64,000 bases of DNA from Rugosibacter sp. (GCA_004322535.1 SCUZ01000083.1:1-64000); one strand, 5' to 3'; shown: positions 7,555 through 16,743, counted from the first letter of the stretch. Numbers and translations: made by a program. Notes: generated from the letters alone by a model not told the origin.

Positions 7555-8844
7555 TCACGTAGCTTTGAGTCGCGCAGCCATGTCACGGATAACGGCATAG
7601 CGAATTGTCCGTAACGTCCTAAGCTCCCCGGCACGGACAGCTTCATTGATGATTGGCATTTGCTCGAAGGCCGTATAAACAACGTCAGCTGCCTTCTCGA
7701 TCTTATCGGTGAACTCGTCCATCAAACGATTTGCCGTTCGCTTCGAAGCGCCAATATTTTCGGCGAAAGCAATATAGTTCTGACGGTTCACCGCATCGAA
7801 TGTGGTGGCCTCGCCAATTTGCATCGTCAGTGGCGTCATGGGCCAGCGCGGTGTATTGCCGATCTCGGCACGATAAGACTCGGTCGAGACCAAGTCGTAG
7901 AAAGGTGCCAGCTCAATCCCTGTCGCTTTCACCAGGAAGGAAAGATTCTTGAGGTGAGCATCTCCATTGCCCACCAACAGGTTGAACAACGCCCAACTGA
8001 GAAGATTCTGCCGCACAAGTGCCCGGTTCTGACACATCGCAATGCATCTCACGAGGGTTTCAGCGCCGGCCTGCTGGTACTTGAAAGTCCGATCCAAACC
8101 GAGCAACTGGCAGGCATCGATGACGTGAAGCCGCATGGATTCGCTGCCAATCGCTTTGCGGTCGAAGCGTTCGATCAAATAGACCGGATCAGGTACATAA
8201 CGTATCTCAACCTCGGGCACAGACAAGCCCATCGCCAGCGCCAGCCGCATAACAAAAAACTCATTGGCCACGGAGTGTGGATAGAGATCGGTGTCTTGAT
8301 GCTCGGGCTTCAGAATATGTGTGGATGGCGTATCTCCCACCGGGTGATAGAGCTGCCCTTCCCTGACACAAATGGCGATCTTGTGCTGGGCGCCGGCCAG
8401 CGACATACGCTTGGGCGCACCGGCCGCCAGCCCTTTATGCGGCAATTGCGCAATTCGCGCATGCAACTCTTCATCAGACAGAAGCTGATAGCCCGAATCC
8501 GGCGATGCCTCGCCTGGCGCGAGCAGTGTGATGGCGCCGGCAGATTCGCGGCCATAGTAAGCAAGCAGCCCGAAGGCGTCGGCGGAAGGGATGTTGGCAT
8601 CCTGGGCCAGAAGATCCCGTGTCGTCTCCTCTGGCAGCAGGTTGTCGAAGAACCACTGGACCGGACGATCCGAAGCGCCGTCGAGCGTTTTTTCGGCGGA
8701 TCGCGGCAGATTTGGCGCGAGGTCAAAACTGTCCTTGGATTTTGCCCAGGCGGGATCGTATTCGAAAGACCAGATGCCGCCTTCGTCACACAGGGTGCCG
8801 ACCGCCACCCGATTGATCGTGGCAATGAGGCGACGTTCACTCAT
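7555..8844 (-). CDS. hipA: HipA-type serine/threonine kinase toxin
   Basis: A 429-residue HipA family kinase. The N-terminal subdomain carries PVQWFFDNLLPE and the couplet domain; the ATP loop region is SLAGAQHKIAI; THILKP holds the ATP-binding Lys; VPEVEIRY and VYLIERFDR follow; the catalytic loop is GNGDAHLKNLSFL near residue 295; and APFYDLVS takes the place of the DFG segment. Known HipA toxins phosphorylate aminoacyl-tRNA synthetases such as GltX or TrpS, stop translation and cause dormancy. The start overlaps the hipB stop by four bases (ATGA), the normal antitoxin-first layout. All key kinase motifs are intact, so the toxin is probably active. Confidence 0.9.
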   Translation of the reverse strand: MSERRLIATINRVAVGTLCDEGGIWSFEYDPAWAKSKDSFDLAPNLPRSAEKTLDGASDRPVQWFFDNLLPEETTRDLLAQDANIPSADAFGLLAYYGRESAGAITLLAPGEASPDSGYQLLSDEELHARIAQLPHKGLAAGAPKRMSLAGAQHKIAICVREGQLYHPVGDTPSTHILKPEHQDTDLYPHSVANEFFVMRLALAMGLSVPEVEIRYVPDPVYLIERFDRKAIGSESMRLHVIDACQLLGLDRTFKYQQAGAETLVRCIAMCQNRALVRQNLLSWALFNLLVGNGDAHLKNLSFLVKATGIELAPFYDLVSTESYRAEIGNTPRWPMTPLTMQIGEATTFDAVNRQNYIAFAENIGASKRTANRLMDEFTDKIEKAADVVYTAFEQMPIINEAVRAGELRTLRTIRYAVIRDMAARLKAT

Positions 8845-9095
8845 CGTGTCGTCGCTTTCTTGACGGTATTCGGCTCAATCCCGGACGGCAGTTCAAGATG
8901 TACACGAATTCCCAATTCCTGCAGCAGTTCGAGCAGTTTACCGATCTGTGCTGTTGGTTTTCCCTTCTCAACCTCGCCGACGAATGTATGGGAAAACCGC
9001 GCCACGGCATCCTGACGCAACCCCTGCTGCTTTCGGGTCTTTCTAATGATCTTGCCGATGGTGTCGAGCGAATCAACAGGGATCATCGTCGCCAT
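8841..9095 (-). CDS. hipB: HipB-type antitoxin (Xre helix-turn-helix)
   Basis: An 84-residue Xre-type regulator: helix-turn-helix at about residues 12-60 (TIGKIIRKTRKQQGLRQDAV, then FVGEVEKGKPTAQIGKLLEL) and a short basic tail (VKKATTR). In the family HipB binds HipA and represses the operon through palindromic operators. Two CATATG-centred palindromes lie directly upstream. It is cotranslated with hipA. Confidence 0.88.
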   Translation of the reverse strand: MATMIPVDSLDTIGKIIRKTRKQQGLRQDAVARFSHTFVGEVEKGKPTAQIGKLLELLQELGIRVHLELPSGIEPNTVKKATTR

Positions 9096-9109
9096 ATCAA
9101 GCTCCTTAA

Positions 9110-9174
9110 ATAGCCATATGGCTATCTTTTATCACAAACCAAGGCAAAGATCAAAAATAGTAGTCATATGGCTA
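9110..9174. promoter_or_regulatory. Paired operator palindromes of hipBA
   Basis: ATAGCCATATGGCTAT at 9110-9125 is a perfect 16-bp palindrome. TAGTCATATGGCTA at 9161-9174 repeats its core with one mismatch. Both lie within 80 bases upstream of hipB, centre to centre about 50 bases apart (near five helical turns), which suits two HipB dimers acting together. Assignment as operators is inferred from position. Confidence 0.65.
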
Positions 9175-9305
9175 TTTTTTGCGGAGAGGGAGCCGTATCC
9201 GCCAGAATCTAGCCAGTTGAATAGTTTTATCAGCTCGCTACCAGACACAAGTCTGGATAGCGTGGATTCAAGAAGTTGATGCTCGAAGGTAGTGGCACCA
9301 CCACA

Positions 9306-9584
9306 TCAACTGAAAAACTCGCTATCGGAGCCAAGCCTGGCTAGCTCTAAGGTTTCAGCATCAGACTTGCGGTAGATCAGCAGCAAGTCGGGGTTGACGT
9401 GGCATTCACGATAGCCTGCCCATCCACTCAAGTCATTATCGCGATATCGGGCGTCCAGTGGCCGGTCAGTTGCCAGCGCCTGCAAAACAGGCACCAGACA
9501 TTCATCAAGCGTCGCCCGGTGTTGACCTTTGGCTTCGCGCTTGTAGTCGCGCCTGAAAGCCGATGGACGTTCAATCGTTTTCAT
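9306..9584 (-). CDS. yafQ: YafQ/RelE-family mRNA interferase toxin
   Basis: A 92-residue RelE-fold toxin. It opens with a basic helix (IERPSAFRRDYKREAKGQHR), then GWAGYRECHVNPDLLLIYRK, the hallmark region of YafQ where His and Asp act in mRNA cleavage on the ribosome, and closes with LARLGSDSEFFS, whose LxRxGSHSELF-like end is the family signature (Asp replaces the common His). The gene overlaps its antitoxin by 14 bases. Confidence 0.88.
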   Translation of the reverse strand: MKTIERPSAFRRDYKREAKGQHRATLDECLVPVLQALATDRPLDARYRDNDLSGWAGYRECHVNPDLLLIYRKSDAETLELARLGSDSEFFS

Positions 9585-9837
9585 GCAAATCGGCCATCAG
9601 GGCGTCAACACTGGCAAAGCGCTTACCCTTGCCAGCCTGAAGCTCGGCAATAGCCTTTCGTGTTGCGGCATTTGGTACTTTCACCTCGAAAGGTAGGCGC
9701 TGCTCATCGGCGATGCGCATCATCAACAGCCGAATGGCATCGGAGATGGACAAGCCCATCGCTTCCAGCGCATCGGAAGCCCGCTCCTTGGTTGCGGTAT
9801 CGATGCGGGCACGGACGTAGGTATCAGCGGTACTCAT
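9571..9837 (-). CDS. dinJ: RelB/DinJ-family antitoxin
   Basis: An 88-residue antitoxin. Residues 1-40 are the ribbon-helix-helix DNA-binding part (ARIDTATKERASDALEAMGL, then SISDAIRLLMMRI); the C-terminal half (LPFEVKVPNAATRKAIAEL) is the toxin-wrapping part. ATG at 9837 is preferred because GGAG lies seven bases upstream; ATG at 9849 would add four residues. Order and overlap with yafQ are standard. Confidence 0.85.
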   Translation of the reverse strand: MSTADTYVRARIDTATKERASDALEAMGLSISDAIRLLMMRIADEQRLPFEVKVPNAATRKAIAELQAGKGKRFASVDALMADLHEND

Positions 9838-9872
9838 GGCAATCTCCATAGATTGGTTCCTGAATGCATACC

Positions 9873-9891
9873 GTAGTCCCGATATGACTAC
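9873..9891. promoter_or_regulatory. Inverted repeat upstream of dinJ-yafQ
   Basis: GTAGTC and GACTAC flank seven bases, about 40 bases upstream of the dinJ start. It is a candidate DinJ operator by position and symmetry. Confidence 0.5.
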
Positions 9892-10052
9892 AAATCAAGC
9901 CTTTCAAAACAGCCCCAGCCTGTCTGAATATGTCATGTCAGGTGAACATTTAAGGCCCTTGGAACATTCACTACCTTTTGTTCATAATTGTTCTGAGTTC
10001 ATAGTAAATGAACGGACTTACATGATGAACAAGATAACTGAAACGGTCCCTC

Positions 10053-10169
10053 TTGCAACTGGCACAACAATCCGGCCTCGATCTCGAACATGCCCGCAGG
10101 TTGATCGAAGCCCTGTGCAACGAACTCGCTGCAGCCATCAAGAATGGCAATGCAGCCGACACATTCTGA
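10053..10169 (+). CDS. Small ORF, possible hypothetical protein
   Basis: A 38-residue reading frame (LQLAQQSGLDLEHARRLIEA then a helical tail ending NAADTF) with helix-like composition. The only start options are TTG 10053 or CTG codons and no clear ribosome site is seen. I do not recognise it. It lies in the otherwise gene-poor stretch 9892-10430 and may be a fragment of a decayed gene. Confidence 0.25.
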   Translation: MQLAQQSGLDLEHARRLIEALCNELAAAIKNGNAADTF

Positions 10170-10181
10170 GAAAATACCCGG

Positions 10182-10337
10182 ATGACCAGATCAGAACTCG
10201 TTGAGCGCCTTTCACGCTACTACCCTAGGAAAGCAGAAACAGACAACCCGGTTTTGCTCTACCAGCGTGCAGCGCCAATTCTTGAACTACTGGAGCGCTC
10301 GCTGCAGGCTAATGCTCCAGTCACTTGGGGCGTTTGA
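10182..10337 (+). CDS. Small ORF, possible hypothetical protein
   Basis: A 51-residue frame starting MTRSELVERLSRYY, twelve bases after the previous small ORF and in the same phase. It reads like a real protein (charged helices, LLERSLQANAPVTWGV at the end) but is not recognised. The opening resembles the first residues of IHF beta, yet the rest does not fit that family. Confidence 0.3.
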   Translation: MTRSELVERLSRYYPRKAETDNPVLLYQRAAPILELLERSLQANAPVTWGV

Positions 10338-10430
10338 TTACTTTTCTCTGGTAGATGTCATCGGTCGCTGCGGCCTCACCGGCAAGCAAACCGGTGCCCT
10401 AAGACCACATGCCTTAGTGATGATCATTGG

Positions 10431-11309
10431 TTACTTAGATTCCTTGATCAATTCGTTGCGAATCGACAATAATTCCTTCTTGCGGTTTGCGTCGGTTTCC
10501 GGATAGTGCATTTTGAGTGTGTTGAAGGTATCCAGAACGATTCGGGAAACGATCAGGCGGGCGTTCTCCTTGTCATCTGCGGGTACCACATACCACGGCG
10601 CCTCTTCCGTACTTGTTGCGCTCAAGCATGCTTCGTAAGCTTGCATGTACTTATCCCAGTATTTCCTCTCTTCAATGTCGGCAACGCTAAATTTCCAGTT
10701 CTTGTCCGGATCATCGATGCGATCGAGAAAGCGCTTGCGTTGCTCCTCCTTCGACAGGTGAAGAAAGAACTTGATGACCCGCGTACCGTTCAGATGAAGA
10801 TGGTGTTCAAGATTCACGATGGAATGATATCGATCCTGCCAGATCGTATTCTGGTCGACGATACCATCCGGCAGCCGCTGACCGAGCAGAATTTCCGGAT
10901 GCACGCGAACGATCAACACTTCCTCGTAATAGGACCGATTGAATATCCCGATGCGGCCGCGTTCCGGCAGCGACTGTGTCGTGCGCCAAAGAAAATCGTG
11001 ATCCAGTTCGGTGGCGCTTGGATGCTTAAAGCTGAACACCTGGCAGCCCTGCGGGTTGATGCCAGACATCACGTGTCTTATTGCGCCGTCCTTGCCGGCG
11101 GCGTCCATGGCCTGGAAAATCAGTAGCACGGCGTAGCGGTCGGAGGCATAGTGAACGCGCTGTAGCATGCTCAACTCGTCCACGTGTTCCTGCAATATCT
11201 TGGCGTAAGCCTTCTTCGATTTGTACACGGACTTTACGAGCGTGGGCCATTTTTTGAGATTGACCAATTTCCCTTCCTGTACACGGTAATCGTTGGAGTC
11301 TATTTTCAT
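10431..11309 (-). CDS. ppk2: Polyphosphate kinase 2 family (class III-like) phosphotransferase
   Basis: A 292-residue PPK2 enzyme. Walker A-type loop [11 protein letters not shown] lies near residues 66-76, followed by [24 protein letters not shown], the Walker B-like [17 protein letters not shown] and the lid region [15 protein letters not shown], then [15 protein letters not shown]. These are the standard PPK2 motifs and the version with DAAGKDG and NRSYYEEV points to class III, which can phosphorylate AMP and ADP from polyphosphate. ATG 11309 is preferred over the upstream starts because AAGGA lies about six bases before it. With the polyphosphate-glucokinase-like gene at 37.2 kb it suggests use of polyphosphate as an energy store. 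Confidence 0.88.
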   Translation of the reverse strand: MKIDSNDYRVQEGKLVNLKKWPTLVKSVYKSKKAYAKILQEHVDELSMLQRVHYASDRYAVLLIFQAMDAAGKDGAIRHVMSGINPQGCQVFSFKHPSATELDHDFLWRTTQSLPERGRIGIFNRSYYEEVLIVRVHPEILLGQRLPDGIVDQNTIWQDRYHSIVNLEHHLHLNGTRVIKFFLHLSKEEQRKRFLDRIDDPDKNWKFSVADIEERKYWDKYMQAYEACLSATSTEEAPWYVVPADDKENARLIVSRIVLDTFNTLKMHYPETDANRKKELLSIRNELIKESK

Positions 11310-11453
11310 CATCTTCCTTTCGGCGGTCACTATGCGAGCTGAACTTTTACGACAGTCCCGGTTCAAATGAGACAATCGCTCTGACGATCAACAGAATTGC
11401 ACAACGACAGAATGACTGAATCGAATCTGAATGCCAAATGAACAATACACCCT

Positions 11454-12539
11454 ATGGTTTCAAGCGAGTTGATTGACTGGAATCTTTACCCGTGGCTTGA
11501 GACCGGCTTCAGTGCTGCTGTCGCACTGCTGGTCATGGAGTTGGTCTATCGTTTCGGTTGGGTGTTCATCAAGCGGGTGACGGGGCAGCATACTTTGGTC
11601 GGTGTGGCGCTGCGACAAGTGCGCCGGCCGTTCGAGTTTTTTCTGCTGCTGTTCGGATTGCAAATTGTCTGGGTCAACGCGCCCGCCGACCTGCACTATA
11701 TCGCTCTGGTGCGACACATCAGCTCGGTATTGCTGATCGCCACCATCACCTGGCTTGGTATCCAGGCCATCCGCGGCGTGAGCGAAGCGCTGATTGCGCA
11801 GAATCCAATCGACGTAGCCGATAACCTGGAAGCGCGCCGTATCATTACCCAAACACGCGTCATTTCGAGGTTGCTGATCAGTTTAGTGGCCCTGATCGGT
11901 TTTTCCACGGTCCTGATGAGCTTCCCAAGCGTGCGCCAAGTCGGCATGAGCCTGCTCGCCTCCGCTGGTGTCCTCGGTCTTGTCGCGGGTATTGCCGCCC
12001 GCCCAGTGCTGGGCAACCTGATCGCCGGTCTACAGATTGCCCTGAGTCAACCAATCCGGATCGACGATGTGGTGATCGTGGAAAACGAGTGGGGCTGGAT
12101 CGAGGAAATCACCGGCACCTACGTGGTTGTCAGACTCTGGGACGAACGCAGACTGGTGGTGCCGTTGCAATGGTTTGTCGAACATCCGTTTCAAAACTGG
12201 ACGCGCAGCAGTGCGCAAATCACGGGTACGGTTTTTCTCTGGGTTGATTACCGCATGCCCCTGCAACCCCTTCGCGACGAGCTGCAACGCATTTGCGACG
12301 AAGCCGGCGACTGGGACGGGCGTGTCGCGTTGTTGCAAGTCACCGACTCCAACGAGCGTGCCATGCAATTGCGCATGCTGGTAACGGCAGCGGATTCGCC
12401 ACGCTGCTGGGATTTGCGCTGTCTGGTCAGAGAAAAACTTGTGGCATTCATCCAGGCCAATTACGCCGAGTACCTGCCTACCGTTCGCGCCGACATCATT
12501 GCGCCGAACCAAGGCTTTTCTGAGGTGCTGACGAAGTAA
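11454..12539 (+). CDS. MscS-family mechanosensitive channel
   Basis: A 361-residue membrane protein with about four transmembrane segments (near residues 18-38, 60-80, 85-110, 135-155) and the pore-lining MscS helix LLASAGVLGLVAGIAARPVL (near 165-185), then the beta domain starting DDVVIVENEWGWIEEITGTY and VPLQWFVEHPFQNWTR. Such channels open under membrane tension and release solutes at hypo-osmotic shock. It starts a plus-strand group with lapA and the antiporter gene. The gap to the divergent ppk2 (about 145 bases) could hold promoters for both. Confidence 0.85.
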   Translation: MVSSELIDWNLYPWLETGFSAAVALLVMELVYRFGWVFIKRVTGQHTLVGVALRQVRRPFEFFLLLFGLQIVWVNAPADLHYIALVRHISSVLLIATITWLGIQAIRGVSEALIAQNPIDVADNLEARRIITQTRVISRLLISLVALIGFSTVLMSFPSVRQVGMSLLASAGVLGLVAGIAARPVLGNLIAGLQIALSQPIRIDDVVIVENEWGWIEEITGTYVVVRLWDERRLVVPLQWFVEHPFQNWTRSSAQITGTVFLWVDYRMPLQPLRDELQRICDEAGDWDGRVALLQVTDSNERAMQLRMLVTAADSPRCWDLRCLVREKLVAFIQANYAEYLPTVRADIIAPNQGFSEVLTK

Positions 12540-12740
12540 TCTTCAACCCGCAGGATGCATTCTGTGTGTGATGAATTGAGCAGCGGGGATTGTCTGGATG
12601 GAACTGTTACGATGCTGCAATGGTTCTGTAAGATTTGTTGCTGCCGGTAGTCGATTCCATCTTCCAATGCCAAGGAAGCCGCGCTTGCTGAGAATAAATG
12701 TATGGGCACAAGTCCCGCATGGCTTTGAGAGGAGACTCAC

Positions 12741-13121
12741 ATGCAATTGACTGTCATTTCCGCCATATTGGTTGCCATCCTTAGCGGTGTCTTCGCGATG
12801 CAGAACAATGTACCGGTGACGGTTAACTTCCTTCTCTGGCGCTTCGACAGTTCCATCGCCATGGTTTTACTGGTGGCGTTGGCCATCGGGGCATGCGTCA
12901 TTGCCCTGTTGACAACACCTGCCACGCTGAAACGGCAATGGCAGTTGTCGCGACAGAAACGCAGTATCGAAGAGTTGGAAAAAACCTGTACTACCCTGCG
13001 CAGCAGGATTGGCGAACTGGAAGCCCATTTACCTCCCGAGGCTGCGGCAGAACCGCCACCCTATGTCGGACTGAAACAAATCATCCTCGGCAGGGGGAAC
13101 GATCCATCCGATGCATCGTAA
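12741..13121 (+). CDS. LapA-domain (DUF1049) inner-membrane protein
   Basis: A 126-residue protein with two N-terminal transmembrane helices (residues 5-22 and 42-62) and a cytoplasmic coiled coil (LSRQKRSIEELEKTCTTLRS). The VFAMQNNVPVTVNFLLWRF motif between the helices is typical of LapA-domain proteins; LapA with LapB controls lipopolysaccharide assembly in E. coli, though many paralogues have no known role. The C-terminal PPYVGLKQIILGRG is repeated nearly unchanged in a second copy at 38042-38425. GAGAGGAG precedes the ATG at a good distance. Confidence 0.82.
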   Translation: MQLTVISAILVAILSGVFAMQNNVPVTVNFLLWRFDSSIAMVLLVALAIGACVIALLTTPATLKRQWQLSRQKRSIEELEKTCTTLRSRIGELEAHLPPEAAAEPPPYVGLKQIILGRGNDPSDAS

Positions 13122-13221
13122 TTTTTTGTCTGTCAGAATCATATTCACAGCACAGTCGAAACGAAATGCCAGGCTGATGCGTTGCTGTAGCAATTGGACG
13201 CCAATCGGGGACTGCTGACTC

Positions 13222-14469
13222 ATGTTTGATATTGCCGTTGCCTGCCTCGTTCTGACTGCCGTCATGGCCTATCTCAATCACCGCTTCGTCGGCCTGCCGA
13301 CGACGATTGGCGTCATGAGTATCGCCCTGCTGTTGTCTTTCATGCTGATCGGGCTGGATAAGCTCGGGGTCGGCATTTTCCGTGAATACGAACAGGCGCT
13401 GCTTTCTTCCATCAACTTTTCCGATGTGCTGATGCAGGGCATGCTCTCAATGCTGTTGTTTGCCGGCGCGCTGCATGTGGATCTCAGCGAACTGCGCTCG
13501 GTGCGCTGGCAGGTGGGCATTCTGGCGGTGCTGGGCACCTTGATGTCGTCGTTGATGGTCGGCTTCGGGCTCTGGTATGTACTGCCACTGCTTGGCGCTT
13601 CATTGCCGCTTTCCTATTGCCTGATTTTTGGCACACTGATTTCGCCGACCGACCCGATTGCGGTCATGGGCATCCTGAAATCGGCAGGCGCGCCGAAACG
13701 TCTTGAACTGGTGATTGCCGGCGAATCGCTGTTCAACGATGGCGTCGGCGTCGTGCTGTTTTCGCTGGTGGTCGCCATGGCCGCCAGCGGTGAAGCACCC
13801 ACCGTGAATGAAGGACTGAAGCTGTTGTTGGAGGAAGCCGGCGGCGGCATCCTGTTCGGCCTCATGCTTGGCTATCTTTGCTTTGTCATGCTTCGAAGTA
13901 TCGACAGCTATCAGGTAGAGGTGCTAATCACATTGGCCGCGGTGCTTGGCGGCTACGCCCTGGCTACACGACTGCATGTTTCAGGTCCGCTGGCGATGGT
14001 CGTGGTCGGGCTGGTGATTGGCAATCATGGCCGTGCGCTGGCCATGTCCGATGAAACGCGACAGCATGTGGACATGTTCTGGGAGTTGCTGGACGAAATC
14101 CTCAACTCCGTTCTCTTCGTACTGATCGGTCTTGAGGTAATCATCATTCCAGTGTCGGGCAACATTTTTGTTGCCGCTGCTGTGGTCATCGTCATTACGC
14201 TGATTGCCCGTCTGATTTCCGTCGCCGCGCCGATGAATATATTCCGCCGGGTCTTCGACCTGCCGTCAGGCTCATGGTGCGTATTAACCTGGGGCGGTTT
14301 GCGTGGCGGCATCTCCGTCGCCCTCGCGCTGTCGTTGCCGGTTGGGCCTGAGCGCGATTTTGTGCTCGCGCTGACCTACGCGGTTGTCGTCTTTTCCATA
14401 CTGTGCCAAGGCCTCACCATAGGCAGGGTGATCAGAAAAACCTTAGGTGCCAGGAAGCATGCCGACTGA
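13222..14469 (+). CDS. NhaP-type Na+/H+ antiporter (CPA1 family)
   Basis: A 415-residue protein with 12-13 predicted transmembrane segments. The ion-binding region FNDGVGVVLFSLVV lies near residue 170, preceded by ISPTDPIAVMGILK, and the C-terminal part holds LTWGGLRGGISVALALSLP, all landmarks of CPA1 antiporters. It exchanges Na+ (or K+) for H+ across the inner membrane. No long cytoplasmic regulatory tail is present. It follows lapA by 100 bases on the same strand. Functional link with the N-type ATPase operon nearby is plausible, since both set sodium and proton gradients. Confidence 0.88.
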   Translation: MFDIAVACLVLTAVMAYLNHRFVGLPTTIGVMSIALLLSFMLIGLDKLGVGIFREYEQALLSSINFSDVLMQGMLSMLLFAGALHVDLSELRSVRWQVGILAVLGTLMSSLMVGFGLWYVLPLLGASLPLSYCLIFGTLISPTDPIAVMGILKSAGAPKRLELVIAGESLFNDGVGVVLFSLVVAMAASGEAPTVNEGLKLLLEEAGGGILFGLMLGYLCFVMLRSIDSYQVEVLITLAAVLGGYALATRLHVSGPLAMVVVGLVIGNHGRALAMSDETRQHVDMFWELLDEILNSVLFVLIGLEVIIIPVSGNIFVAAAVVIVITLIARLISVAAPMNIFRRVFDLPSGSWCVLTWGGLRGGISVALALSLPVGPERDFVLALTYAVVVFSILCQGLTIGRVIRKTLGARKHAD

Positions 14470-14655
14470 ACCCGGTTGCAGATAGCTCTTGTCGGTGATC
14501 TGAAGGCAAGGCGCGTCGATGTCGGGTTGCTGCGATCATATGATCGCTTTGGCCAACTCCTGGCTTTGAGCGACTGAAAAGGGGTTAGCATTTTGTGTCA
14601 CGTATTGATCCGAAAGGAGCCATTCTTTTCCAGCGACGATCCAACCACAATACCA

Positions 14656-14690
14656 CCCTTACCGAAGCTCTCGTTTTAGTGAGGTAAGGG
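14656..14690. promoter_or_regulatory. Inverted repeat ahead of the DUF389 gene
   Basis: CCCTTACC and GGTAAGGG form a perfect 8-bp stem with a 19-base loop, 12 bases before the ATG at 14703. It may be an operator or a 5'-leader hairpin near the ribosome site. It is the only structure seen in the 233-base gap after the antiporter. Confidence 0.35.
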
Positions 14691-14702
14691 GCACTCTGTA
14701 CA

Positions 14703-16127
14703 ATGTTAACAACATACGCAAACCGAAAATTCAAAATGGCTAGAGAACACTATTTTTTAAGTGCATTCAAAAAACTATTTGATTTGCGTAGCGACATGGA
14801 CGAGCCCAGCGACATCGAGGCCAGCATCAGCCATGGTATAAAAATTCACGGCACCAACCTGTGGATTCTCATGTTTGCCATTTTCGTGGCATCTATAGGG
14901 CTTAACGTCAATTCAACCGCAGCCATTATTGGTGCCATGCTGATCTCTCCACTAATGGGCCCCATCATGGGGATAGGCTACGGTGCCGGCATTGACAATT
15001 TTGGACTGATTCGACAATCTTTTCGCAGCCTGACTGTCTTTGTTCTGCTCAGCTTGCTGACCTCCACAATTTATTTTTTTCTGACCCCGCTACAGCAGGC
15101 GCAGTCCGAATTGCTGGCGCGCACCTCACCAACTCTTTGGGATTTATTGATTGCGCTATTTGGCGGTATGGCTGGAATTATCGCAGTCACTCGTAAAGAC
15201 AAAAGTAATGTCCTTCCCGGAGTAGCGATTGCTACCGCCTTGATGCCACCCCTGTGCACTGCGGGCTTTGGAATTGCGACAGGCCAGCCAAGATTCTTTT
15301 TTGGAGCGTTCTATCTCTTCACCATCAACGCGGTTTACATTGCTCTTTCGGCACTCCTTTTTACCCGACTGCTACGGTTGCCTCGCCAGAGCTTCCCTTC
15401 CGTTTCAATTCAAAAACGCGCGCGGATAGTCATCACTACAGCCATAATTGCCACAATTATCCCTAGTGCTTACTTGGCTGTACAACTCGTTAAAAAGGAA
15501 GTTTTTATAACACAGGCAAATAGCTGTCTGACGGCAATAGCAAAGACTGAGAAAAACCTGTTCCTGCTCCAAAAGGATATCAATTCAGATACAAACGTAA
15601 TCACGCTAACAGTTGCTGGAAAGGGACTGGACAAAGCAACGATCGAGCGCATAAATGCGCAGTTTGACCAATTCAGTCTGAAAGGAGCAAAACTGATCGT
15701 AAATTCGTTTCAGGAGGATAACGGGCTGAATCTAAACCAGTTAAAAACCGAGATGCGACAGGATTTGTATCGCAACAGCCTGCAATTGCTGGAGAGCAAG
15801 AATGCCAAAATTCAGGAGCTTGAAGACGTTATCCGCAATCAGAAGGTCGATCAAAGCAAGCATGAGGAACGCCTGAGCGATTACGAACAGGTTAGAGAGG
15901 AATTGAAAGCCCAATATCCTGAATTAACGAATGTGCAAATTGCCCATGGCCAGAATGCACCTCAATCTGGCACCACAACTGACCTCAGCGCGCCCTCCGA
16001 TGACACGCTAATTGTTTATTTGGAGTTGAGAAAACCACTTTCAAGAGCGAACAAGACACGCATCCGGAAATGGATGATGTCGCATTACAAGTTGAAAAAT
16101 GTATATGTCTTCAGCAAAAATAGTTAG
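14703..16127 (+). CDS. DUF389 / TIGR00341-family membrane protein
   Basis: A 474-residue protein. Residues 45-240 hold about six transmembrane segments with the DUF389 signature: NVNSTAAIIGAMLISPLMGP, then GMAGIIAVTRKDKSNVLPGV and IATALMPPLCTAGFGIATGQ. A seventh segment near 250 (ATIIPSAYLAVQLV) leads into a periplasmic or cytoplasmic tail of about 210 residues with a coiled coil (ESKNAKIQELEDVIRNQKVD). The family role is unknown; the repeated GAMLISP/ATALMPP elements look like transporter re-entrant loops. ATG 14703 is the longest start; ATG 14736 (MAREHYFL) is an alternative. Confidence 0.8.
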   Translation: MLTTYANRKFKMAREHYFLSAFKKLFDLRSDMDEPSDIEASISHGIKIHGTNLWILMFAIFVASIGLNVNSTAAIIGAMLISPLMGPIMGIGYGAGIDNFGLIRQSFRSLTVFVLLSLLTSTIYFFLTPLQQAQSELLARTSPTLWDLLIALFGGMAGIIAVTRKDKSNVLPGVAIATALMPPLCTAGFGIATGQPRFFFGAFYLFTINAVYIALSALLFTRLLRLPRQSFPSVSIQKRARIVITTAIIATIIPSAYLAVQLVKKEVFITQANSCLTAIAKTEKNLFLLQKDINSDTNVITLTVAGKGLDKATIERINAQFDQFSLKGAKLIVNSFQEDNGLNLNQLKTEMRQDLYRNSLQLLESKNAKIQELEDVIRNQKVDQSKHEERLSDYEQVREELKAQYPELTNVQIAHGQNAPQSGTTTDLSAPSDDTLIVYLELRKPLSRANKTRIRKWMMSHYKLKNVYVFSKNS

Positions 16128-16359
16128 TCTGACATTTCGCTTATCGGGAACCGGCAACAACGGAGTAAGTCAATCTTGATGCTGTCTCCGGAAATAATGA
16201 CTTGCTGCATTGTCATAGTTAAATGAAGGCCAACGGCCAGTTGAAATAATTCATGAAATACTCGAAAGATTTCCAATCCCATTGGGGGATAACTGATTTT
16301 CGTGAAAACAGTTCCGGGCAGTCTTTTTCGTACTCGGCAAAATTGAAGAAGGGCAACCC

Positions 16360-16743
16360 ATGTACTACATAGTCGATACCAGGAAGTCGTTCGAGCAAGC
16401 GGCGACGGATCTTGCCGCGGTAGTAACGCACAATGGGTTCGGAGTACTTCATATCCATGATTTGGGGGCTACGCTGCGCGGCAAAGGCATTGAGTTTGGC
16501 GACGAGTGTAAAGTCTTCGAGGTATGCAATCCGCAACAAGCGGCAAAGGTTCTGTCCACCGACATGCGTCTCAACATGGCATTGCCTTGCCGCATCTCGG
16601 TTTTTACGGAGGATGCGAAAACCAGGATCGGACTGATCCGACCGCTGCCGATGCTGACTGCCCTGTCTGATGATCCGGGCTTGATTCAAGTCGCGAGAGA
16701 GGTTGAGGCGTCGATGATAAAAATTGTCGACGATACGAAGTGA
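16360..16743 (+). CDS. DUF302-family protein
   Basis: A 127-residue soluble protein. The pattern SFEQAATDLAAVVTHNGFGV, then HDLGATLRGKGIEF, CKVFEVCNPQQAAKVLSTD, NMALPCRISVFTED and the closing segment matches DUF302, a small alpha/beta domain of unknown function, sometimes linked to redox or sulphur proteins. AAGAAGGG precedes the ATG. It is convergent with atpG; nothing ties it to the ATPase. Confidence 0.8.
   Translation: MYYIVDTRKSFEQAATDLAAVVTHNGFGVLHIHDLGATLRGKGIEFGDECKVFEVCNPQQAAKVLSTDMRLNMALPCRISVFTEDAKTRIGLIRPLPMLTALSDDPGLIQVAREVEASMIKIVDDTK

Noticed and set aside
7660..9015. 451-residue plus-strand ORF opposite hipA
   Set aside because: It lies antisense to a clear HipA kinase with intact motifs; its composition is rich in Arg, His and Gln and matches no family. 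It is a shadow of hipA codon use.
16219..16689. 156-residue minus-strand ORF opposite the DUF302 gene
   Set aside because: The plus strand has a recognisable DUF302 domain with a good ribosome site; the minus frame has neither.
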